This document shows, in pieces, positions 55,369 through 64,000 of a stretch of 64,000 bases of DNA. The notes beneath the pieces are model-generated. The model was not told where the DNA came from, did no database searches, and saw nothing but the letters and a program-made list of their open reading frames with translations. The stretch lies in assembly GCF_013363995.1 (NCBI RefSeq), contig NZ_JABWGO010000001.1, forward strand, positions 434,001-498,000, in the 5' to 3' direction. Each line of letters starts with the position of its first letter. The stretch's first letter is position 1. The position numbers and the translations under genes were made by a program. The stretch comes from Nonomuraea rhodomycinica. Lineage in GTDB: Bacteria; Actinomycetota; Actinomycetes; Streptosporangiales; Streptosporangiaceae.

Positions 55369-56469
55369 GTGAAGATCACTGGAGTTGAGCTGCGGCGGAT
55401 CGCGATGCCGCTGGTGGCGCCGTTCCGCACGTCGTTCGGCACCGAGACGGCCCGCGACGTGCTGCTGGTCCGGGTCGTCACGCCCGACGCCGAGGGCTGG
55501 GGCGAGTGCGTGGCGATGTCCGAGCCGCTCTACTCCTCCGAGTACGTGGACGGCGCCGCCGAGGTGATCCGCCGTTTCCTGCTGCCGGCGCTGCCGCCCT
55601 CCCCGGACGTCCACGCCGTCGGGCGGGCCATGGAGTCGATCAAGGGGCACCGCATGGCCAAGGCGGCCCTGGAGACGGCCGTGCTGGACGCGCAGTTGCG
55701 CGCGTCAGGCGAGTCGTTCGGCCGCTTCCTCGGCGCGGCGCGCGACCGGGTGCCGTGCGGCGTGTCGGTCGGCATCATGGACTCCGTCCCGCGCCTGCTC
55801 GACGCCGTCGAGGGCTACCTCGCCGAGGGGTACGTGCGGATCAAGCTGAAGATCGAACCCGGCTGGGACGTCGAGCCGGTCCGCGCGGTGCGTGAGCGCT
55901 TCGGCGACGACCTGCTGCTCCAGGTGGACGCGAACGCCGCCTACACGCTGGCGGACGCCCCCCGCCTGGCCCAGCTCGACGCGTTCGACCTGCTGCTGAT
56001 CGAGCAGCCGCTGGCCAACGACGACCTCGTGCAGCACGCCCGCCTGGCGCGGCGGCTGCGCACCCCGATCTGCCTGGACGAGTCGATCGAGTCGGCCGAG
56101 CACGCCGCGGCGGCGATCGAGCTGGGCTCCTGCTCGATCGTCAACATCAAGCCGGGCCGGATCGGCGGCTACCTGGAGGCCCGGCGCATCCACGACCTGT
56201 GCCGGGCCCACGGCGTCGCGGTGTGGTGCGGCGGCATGCTGGAGACCGGGCTCGGCCGGGCCGCGAACGTGGCGCTGGCCGCGCTGCCCGGCTTCACGCT
56301 GCCGGGCGACACCTCGGCCTCGCGCCGTTACTACGCCACCGACATCACCGCGCCGTTCGAGCTGAGCGACGGCCACCTCGACGTGCCCACCGGGCCCGGC
56401 CTGGGCGTGGACCCGGTCCCGTCGATCCTCGACGAGGTCACCACGTCCACCGAGTGGATCCCCCTCTGA
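55369..56469 (+). CDS. menC: o-Succinylbenzoate synthase / N-succinylamino acid racemase (MenC2 type)
   Basis: A 366-residue enolase-superfamily enzyme. Catalytic features: VRIKLKIEPG (KxK), the metal ligands in LQVDANAAYT, LLIEQPLANDD and ICLDESIESAEH, and NIKPGRIGG with the second catalytic Lys. This is the NSAR/OSBS subgroup, in which the same protein may dehydrate SHCHC in menaquinone synthesis and racemise N-succinyl amino acids. No other men gene is nearby, so the amino-acid role is as likely. GTG at 55369 has GGGAG upstream; a GTG 18 bases earlier is less likely. Confidence 0.93.
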   Translation: MKITGVELRRIAMPLVAPFRTSFGTETARDVLLVRVVTPDAEGWGECVAMSEPLYSSEYVDGAAEVIRRFLLPALPPSPDVHAVGRAMESIKGHRMAKAALETAVLDAQLRASGESFGRFLGAARDRVPCGVSVGIMDSVPRLLDAVEGYLAEGYVRIKLKIEPGWDVEPVRAVRERFGDDLLLQVDANAAYTLADAPRLAQLDAFDLLLIEQPLANDDLVQHARLARRLRTPICLDESIESAEHAAAAIELGSCSIVNIKPGRIGGYLEARRIHDLCRAHGVAVWCGGMLETGLGRAANVALAALPGFTLPGDTSASRRYYATDITAPFELSDGHLDVPTGPGLGVDPVPSILDEVTTSTEWIPL

Positions 56470-56481
56470 CGTCCCGCTCCC

Positions 56482-57075
56482 CTACCTCTTCCAGGTGACG
56501 GCGACCTCCTTGAAGCGCCAGATCTGGTTGCCGCCGGAGCCGGGGCCCCCGCAGGTGCCCTGGACGACGTTCGCGGCGTGCGCCAGGCTGGCGTAGGCGA
56601 CGTCCAGGCACTTGCCGCTGTGCAGCGCCACGAGGCGGACCGGGCCGCCGGTCCCCTGCCACGCGCGCCCGGGGACCGGCACCTGGGTCCAGAACTGGTT
56701 GTCGCCCGCGCCCGGGCCCCCGCAGGTGCCCTGGACGACGTTCGCCGCGTGCGCCAGGCTGGCGTAGGCCACGTCCAGGCACTTGCCGCTGTGCCGGGCG
56801 ATGATGCGGGCCGGACCGTCGACGCCGTTGCGGAAGACGACGCGCCACTGCTGGTTGTAGCCGGCGCCCGGGCCGCCGCAGGTGCCCTGGACGACGTTCG
56901 CGGCGTGCGCCTGGCTGGCGTAGGCCACGTCCAGGCACTTGCCGCTGTGCTGGGCGATGATCTGGTACCAGCGGACGGGCCCGGGCGAGGAGGCCGCCGC
57001 CTCGGCCGGTCCGGGGGCGGCGAGCATGCCGGTGAGCAGGGCGGCTGCGGCGAGGGCGAGTCGTGCGCCGTTCAT
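56482..57075 (-). CDS. Secreted ricin-B-type lectin protein
   Basis: A 197-residue exported protein: signal peptide (LALAAAALLTGMLAAPGPAEA) and one beta-trefoil of three repeats. Each has HSGKCLDVAYAS, AHAANVVQGTCGGPG and a Q-x-W (NQQWR, NQFWT, NQIWR). The repeats are nearly identical in sequence, more so than in most ricin lectins. There is no enzyme domain. It should bind galactose- or xylan-like sugars outside the cell. GGAGG precedes the ATG. The convergent MenC-type gene ends 12 bases away. Confidence 0.92.
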   Translation of the reverse strand: MNGARLALAAAALLTGMLAAPGPAEAAASSPGPVRWYQIIAQHSGKCLDVAYASQAHAANVVQGTCGGPGAGYNQQWRVVFRNGVDGPARIIARHSGKCLDVAYASLAHAANVVQGTCGGPGAGDNQFWTQVPVPGRAWQGTGGPVRLVALHSGKCLDVAYASLAHAANVVQGTCGGPGSGGNQIWRFKEVAVTWKR

Positions 57076-57231
57076 GGGTCCTCCAGTGCCTCCGTTGCCG
57101 GCGGTGGTGCCGGACCAGGCCACCATCGCCTCCGCGGGGGCGCCCCGTCATGAGTAGCCCCTACTCACCGCCACGGCCTCGGTCCCCGGCCCCGGCCGCT
57201 TCCTGGCGTCCGTCCTGGGTAGGGGGAGCGC

Positions 57232-57381
57232 ATGGCTACGCTCATGGACAAGCTGCGCGGGTACCTGCGCAGCCCTCAGGGTCAGCAGACGATCGAGAAG
57301 GCCAAGCGGATGGCGAGCGATCCGCAGAACCAGGAGAAGGCCCGCCGGTTCCTGGACAAGCTGCGCACCAAGCGCCACTGA
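57232..57381 (+). CDS. 49-residue basic helical protein
   Basis: Starts MATLMDKLRGYLRSPQGQQT and ends RRFLDKLRTKRH. It is rich in Lys/Arg and predicted helical, with two similar halves (DKLRGYLRSPQGQQ and AKRMASDPQNQEKARRF). GGGGAG lies five bases before the ATG. Codon use fits the surroundings. It is transcribed away from the lectin gene and converges with the beta-galactosidase gene. Small proteins of this type are common and uncharacterised in actinomycetes; membrane or nucleic acid contact is possible because of the charge. Confidence 0.75.
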   Translation: MATLMDKLRGYLRSPQGQQTIEKAKRMASDPQNQEKARRFLDKLRTKRH

Positions 57382-57459
57382 GCCGGGAGTCCCCGGGGCC
57401 CCCGTGAGGGCCCCGGGTCCCGTACCGCACCGGTCAGGGCTCGGGCCGCGCCTGGGAGC

Positions 57460-60350
<2,891 letters not shown>

Positions 60351-60524
60351 CTAGAGGTTCCGGCCTGTTTCGTCAGCGATGAGCTGATCGGGGCGTCGGG
60401 GCTGAGCGTAAGTGTTGCTTGGGCTTGGGCGGGAATCTGTCGGTCTGCCGGGTCTTGGTTTCGGCCGGACGTCCCCGCAAGGTGGGACGCAGGGATCCGG
60501 ACGACGAGGCACGACGAGGGGGAC

Positions 60525-63440
60525 ATGGTGGGCACGGCCGCCGGCGAGACCCGTACGACCGCCGGGGACGAGGGCGGCGGCGCGGCCGCGCAGCTCGGGC
60601 GCCTGGTCGCCGCGCTGCGCGAGGCCGGCTGCGGCGAGGTGGCGGCCGACGCCGGCCGGCGCGCCCAGTACTCCGCCGACGCCTCCAACTACCGGCGCGT
60701 CCCCATGGCCGTGGTCTTCCCCCGGGAGCGGCGGCACGTCGTCGAGGCGGTCGCGGTGTGCCGCCGCCTGGGCGTGCCGATCACCTCGCGCGGCGCGGGG
60801 ACGAGCACGTCCGGCCAGGCCGTCGGCTCGGGCGTGGTGCTCGACTTCTCCCGCCACCTCAACCGCGTCCTCGCGGTGGACCCGCAGGCGCGCACGGCGA
60901 CCGTCGAGCCCGGCGTCGTCCTGGACGACCTGCAGGCGGCCGCCGCCGCCCACGGCCTGCTCTTCGGCGCCGACCCGTCCACGCACAGCCGCTGCACGCT
61001 CGGCGGCATGATCGGCAACAACGCGTGCGGCTCCCACTCGCTGGCCTGGGGGCGCACCGCCGACAACCTGGTGGAGCTGGAGGTGCTCACCTACGGCGGG
61101 ACCGTGCTGAGGATCGGCGCGATGACCGGGGAGGAGGTCGCGGCGGCGGTGGCCGAGGGCGGCGAACGCGGCCGGCTGGTCGGCGCGCTGGCGGAGCTGG
61201 CCCGCGGCAACCTCGCCACGCTGCGGACCGGCCTCGGCCGCTTCCCCCGCCAGGTGTCGGGCTACGCGCTGGAGCACCTGCTGCCCGAGCATGGCTTCCA
61301 CCTGGCGCGCGCGCTGGCCGGCAGCGAGGGCACGTGCGCGGTGATCCTGTCGGCGACCGTGCGCCTGGTCGCTCCGCCGCCGGCGCGCGCCCTGGTCGTC
61401 CTCGGGTTCGAGGGGGCGGGCGAGGCCGCGGACGCGGTCCCCGCGCTGCTGGAGCACCGCCCGCTGGCCCTGGAGGGCCTGGACCGGGCGCTGACCGGCA
61501 TCGTGACCCGCCCGGCGACGCGGGCCGAGATCGAGGCGCTGCCGCCGGGACAGGCGTGGCTGTTCGCCGAGCTCGGCGGCGAGCCGGCGGAGCTGCCGGA
61601 ACGGGCGCTGGCCCTGGGCGAGAGCGCGGGGCGGGCGGCCGGGTTCACCGGCGCGCTGACCGTCACCGACCCGGAGCGGGCGCGGCGCCTGTGGCGGATC
61701 CGGGAGGACGGGGCCGGCCTGGCGACCCGGATGCCCGACGGCTCGGAGGCGTGGCCCGGCTGGGAGGACGCCGCCGTGCCGCCCGCGCGGCTCGGCTCGT
61801 ACCTGCGCGGCTTCACCGCCCTCATGGACCGCCACGGGCTGCGCGGCGCCGTCTACGGCCACTTCGGCGAGGGCTGCCTGCACGTGCGGATCGACTTCGA
61901 CTTCGGCACCCGCGAGGGCGTGGCGACGTTCCGGTCCTTCGTCACGGACGCGGCCCGGCTGGTGGCCGAGCACGGCGGCTCGCTGTCCGGCGAGCACGGC
62001 GACGGCCAGGCCCGCTCGGAGCTGCTGCCGCTCATGTACGGGCCGGAGGTCATGGCGCTGTTCGAGCGGTTCAAGGACCTGTGGGACCCCGACGGCGGGC
62101 TCAACCCGGGCATGATCGTGCGGCCCCGGCCGGTGGACGGCGACCTGCGCGTGGACCCGCGGCGGCCGGCGATCCCGCTGGCCACCGTCCTGCCGCTGCA
62201 CGCCGACGGCGGAGACCTGGCCCGGGCCGCCCGCCGCTGCGTCGGCGTCGGCAAGTGCCGCACCGCCGAGCAGCGGGGCGACGTCATGTGCCCCAGCTAC
62301 CGCGTCACGCTCGACGAGAAGGACTCCACGCGCGGGCGCGCCCGCCTGCTGTACGAGATGACGCAGGGGCAGGTGATCACGACCGGCTGGCGCTCGCCGG
62401 AGGTGCTCGACGCGCTCGACCTGTGCCTGTCGTGCAAGGGGTGCAGCGTGGACTGCCCCGTGGGCGTGGACGTGGCCACCTACAAGTCGGAGTTCCTCCA
62501 CCACCACTACCGCCGTCGCCCGCGGCCCGCCTCGCACTACTCGATGGGCTGGCTGCCGCTGCTGGCCCGGCCCGCCTCGCGGATGCCGCGCCTGGTGAAC
62601 GCGGTGCTGTCCTCGCGCCTGTCGCCGCTGGTCAAGCGGCTCGGCGGGATCGCGGCCGAGCGTGAGCTGCCCCGCTTCGCCGACCGGACGTTCCTGTCGT
62701 GGTTCCGGCGCCGGCCCGCGCCGCAGGGCGAGGCGCCGCGCGGGCCGGTGACGCTCTGGGTGGACTCCTTCAACAACCACTTCGCGCCGTCGGTGCTGCG
62801 CGCCGGCGTGCGGGTGCTGGAGAGCGCCGGCTACGAGGTGCGCGTGCCGCCGGGCACGCAGTGCTGCGGCCTGACCTGGTTCACCACCGGCCAGCTCGGC
62901 ACGGCCCGCCGCCTCGGCCGCCGCACCCTGGACGCGCTCGGGCCGTCGCTGGAGGCCGGCGTGCCGGTCGTCGGGCTGGAGCCGAGCTGCACGGCCGCGC
63001 TCCGGACGGACCTGCCCGAGCTGCTCCACCAGGACGGGCGGGCCCGCCTGCTCGCCGGGTCGGTCGTGGGCCTGGCCGAGCTGCTGGTCCGCTCCGGCTG
63101 GCAGCCGCCCCGGGCCGGGGGCCGCTCGATCAGCCAGACCCACTGCCACCAGCACGCCACGAGCGGCTTCGACGCCGACGCCGAGCTGCTGCGGCGCATG
63201 GGCGTGGACAACACCCTGCTGCAGTCGGGCTGCTGCGGGCTGGCCGGCAACTTCGGGTTCGAACGCGAGCACTACGCGGTGTCGGTGGCGGCGGGCGAGC
63301 AGGTGCTGCTGCCGGCCGTGCGGGCCGCCGGGCCGGACACCGCCGTGCTGGCCGACGGCTTCAGCTGCCGCACCCAGATCGCCCAGGGCGCCGGGCGGCG
63401 GGCCACCCATCTCGCCGAGCTGATCGCCGACGCCCTCTGA
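60525..63440 (+). CDS. FAD- and Fe-S-containing dehydrogenase, D-2-hydroxyglutarate dehydrogenase (YdiJ) type
   Basis: A 971-residue fusion of a GlcD-like flavin half and a GlcF-like iron-sulfur half. The FAD part includes PITSRGAGTSTSGQAVGSGV, CTLGGMIGNNACGSHSL and ARALAGSEGTCAVILSATVR, then the C-terminal flavin cap (EHGGSLSGEHGDGQARSELL). The Fe-S part has CVGVGKCRTAEQRGDVMCPS (near 571), CLSCKGCSVDCPVG (near 633) and CCG motifs (near 778 and 901). Known relatives oxidise D-lactate, glycolate or D-2-hydroxyglutarate. The next gene, of the HglS family, makes D-2-hydroxyglutarate, which favours that substrate. ATG at 60525 follows CGAGGGGG; a very long upstream frame is the shadow of lacZ. 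Confidence 0.92.
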   Translation: MVGTAAGETRTTAGDEGGGAAAQLGRLVAALREAGCGEVAADAGRRAQYSADASNYRRVPMAVVFPRERRHVVEAVAVCRRLGVPITSRGAGTSTSGQAVGSGVVLDFSRHLNRVLAVDPQARTATVEPGVVLDDLQAAAAAHGLLFGADPSTHSRCTLGGMIGNNACGSHSLAWGRTADNLVELEVLTYGGTVLRIGAMTGEEVAAAVAEGGERGRLVGALAELARGNLATLRTGLGRFPRQVSGYALEHLLPEHGFHLARALAGSEGTCAVILSATVRLVAPPPARALVVLGFEGAGEAADAVPALLEHRPLALEGLDRALTGIVTRPATRAEIEALPPGQAWLFAELGGEPAELPERALALGESAGRAAGFTGALTVTDPERARRLWRIREDGAGLATRMPDGSEAWPGWEDAAVPPARLGSYLRGFTALMDRHGLRGAVYGHFGEGCLHVRIDFDFGTREGVATFRSFVTDAARLVAEHGGSLSGEHGDGQARSELLPLMYGPEVMALFERFKDLWDPDGGLNPGMIVRPRPVDGDLRVDPRRPAIPLATVLPLHADGGDLARAARRCVGVGKCRTAEQRGDVMCPSYRVTLDEKDSTRGRARLLYEMTQGQVITTGWRSPEVLDALDLCLSCKGCSVDCPVGVDVATYKSEFLHHHYRRRPRPASHYSMGWLPLLARPASRMPRLVNAVLSSRLSPLVKRLGGIAAERELPRFADRTFLSWFRRRPAPQGEAPRGPVTLWVDSFNNHFAPSVLRAGVRVLESAGYEVRVPPGTQCCGLTWFTTGQLGTARRLGRRTLDALGPSLEAGVPVVGLEPSCTAALRTDLPELLHQDGRARLLAGSVVGLAELLVRSGWQPPRAGGRSISQTHCHQHATSGFDADAELLRRMGVDNTLLQSGCCGLAGNFGFEREHYAVSVAAGEQVLLPAVRAAGPDTAVLADGFSCRTQIAQGAGRRATHLAELIADAL

Positions 63441-63478
63441 CCCCGATCGTCCTCGCGTACCACCGGGAAAGGCAACGC

Positions 63479-64000
63479 ATGTCATCGATCACCCAGGGGC
63501 GGCTGCGTGCCGCGTTCGCGCGCCGCCTGTCCGAGATGTACGGCCGGGAGGTCCCCGCGTACCGCACGCTCGTGGAGGTCTCGCAGGAGGTCAACCTCGA
63601 CGTCCTGCGGCGGGCCGGGGCCGGGGCGGAACGGCTGGGCTCCATCGGCCGGGTCACGGCCGAGCGGCACGGCGCCATCCGCGTCGGCACGCCCGGCGAG
63701 CTGCGGCAGGTGGCGCGGATCTTCGGGGCGATGGGGATGCGGCCGGTCGGCTTCTACGACCTGCGCGACACGGCCTCCAGCGCCGTGCCCGTCGTCTCGA
63801 CGGCCTTCCGGCCGGTGACGGAGGACGAGCTGGCCACCAATCCGTTCCGGGTGTTCACCTCGATGCTCACCCCCGGCGATCCGCGCTTCTTCGACGCGGG
63901 CCTGCGGGGGCGGCTGGAGGCGTTCCTGTCGGCCAGGCGGCTGTTCCCGCCGGAGCTGCTGGAGCTGGCCGACGAGGCGGAGGCCGCGGGCGGGCTGCCG
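63479..64000 (+). CDS. DUF1338 / 2-oxoadipate dioxygenase-decarboxylase (HglS) family, cut by window edge
   Basis: 174 residues are visible; the end is missing. The start SSITQGRLRAAFARRLSEMY and the segments TAERHGAIRVGTPGELRQVA, GMRPVGFYDLRDTASSAVPV, STAFRPVTEDELATNPFRVF and FFDAGLRGRLEAFLSARRLF follow the DUF1338 family. Its best-known member, HglS, is a non-haem iron enzyme that converts 2-oxoadipate to D-2-hydroxyglutarate in lysine breakdown; the His of RHGAIR is a metal ligand there. It lies 38 bases after the dehydrogenase gene and has AAAGG upstream, so the two are one operon. The remaining ligands lie beyond the window. Confidence 0.9.
   Translation, partial: MSSITQGRLRAAFARRLSEMYGREVPAYRTLVEVSQEVNLDVLRRAGAGAERLGSIGRVTAERHGAIRVGTPGELRQVARIFGAMGMRPVGFYDLRDTASSAVPVVSTAFRPVTEDELATNPFRVFTSMLTPGDPRFFDAGLRGRLEAFLSARRLFPPELLELADEAEAAGGLP

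Overview
The window is very GC-rich, uses many GTG start codons, and packs genes on both strands with frequent 4-base start/stop overlaps. Together with the gene families present (MalR-type LacI, PknB-like kinase, Cmx-type efflux, actinobacterial small proteins) this points to a filamentous actinomycete chromosome. A member of the Streptosporangiales is my guess, not a proof. There are no rRNA or tRNA genes, phage modules, transposases or CRISPR arrays that I can see.

Layout. 1-10.3 kb holds a methyltransferase cut by the window edge, a CBS-domain protein, a YjbR-type protein, a lipoprotein with a beta-lactamase-like fold, a bifunctional penicillin-binding protein, a DUF2218/O-methyltransferase fusion, a Clp-family AAA+ unfoldase, an NmrA-type reductase and a HAD phosphatase. 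10.4-14.0 kb has 6-phosphogluconate dehydrogenase, a glyoxalase-like protein and an AraC regulator separated by repeat-rich spacers. 14.3-20.6 kb is a maltose/alpha-glucoside utilisation locus: LacI/MalR-type repressor, binding lipoprotein, two permeases and a GH13 alpha-glucosidase, with TTGCA-type operator candidates upstream of both transcription units. No ATPase is encoded there, so a shared MsiK-like ATPase elsewhere is likely.

20.8-31.7 kb is a run of accessory metabolism: orphan MazF-like protein, tyrosine phosphatase, Cmx-like efflux pump, two flavin oxidoreductases, a SnoaL-like protein with a divergent LysR, a TetR/SDR pair with a clear operator, an MBL-fold hydrolase and a pirin. 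31.7-45.2 kb is rich in signalling and cell-surface genes: a membrane Ser/Thr kinase with an extracellular propeller-like domain, a secreted coiled-coil protein, a proline-rich single-pass protein, a flavin monooxygenase, an FGGY kinase carrying a Gly/Ser expansion, a PP2C-like phosphatase, a secreted phospholipase D-like enzyme and a two-gene operon of a DUF4239 membrane protein plus a surface-anchored Cys-motif protein.

45.4-52.9 kb carries an Lrp-type regulator divergent from a complete dipeptide/oligopeptide ABC operon whose last gene is an M24-fold protein with a degraded metal site. 53-64 kb has a small DUF6401-like protein, an MscS/CmpX-like membrane protein, a MenC/NSAR enolase-superfamily enzyme, a ricin-lectin protein, a 49-residue basic protein, a GH2 beta-galactosidase, and finally a D-2-hydroxyglutarate dehydrogenase-like flavo-iron-sulfur protein followed by a DUF1338 (HglS-type) enzyme. 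These last two look like the terminal 2-oxoadipate to 2-oxoglutarate steps of lysine catabolism.

A theme across the window is small tandem duplication: 8-, 16-, 18-, 20-, 24-, 25-, 30-, 32-, 33-, 34- and 36-bp units. Many lie in spacers. Several cover a gene's stop codon and its hairpin, and several expand in frame inside coding sequence. I found no clear novel defence or biosynthetic system. The best leads are the repeat behaviour at gene ends, the degenerate M24 protein, the Clp hybrid and the lysine-catabolism pair.
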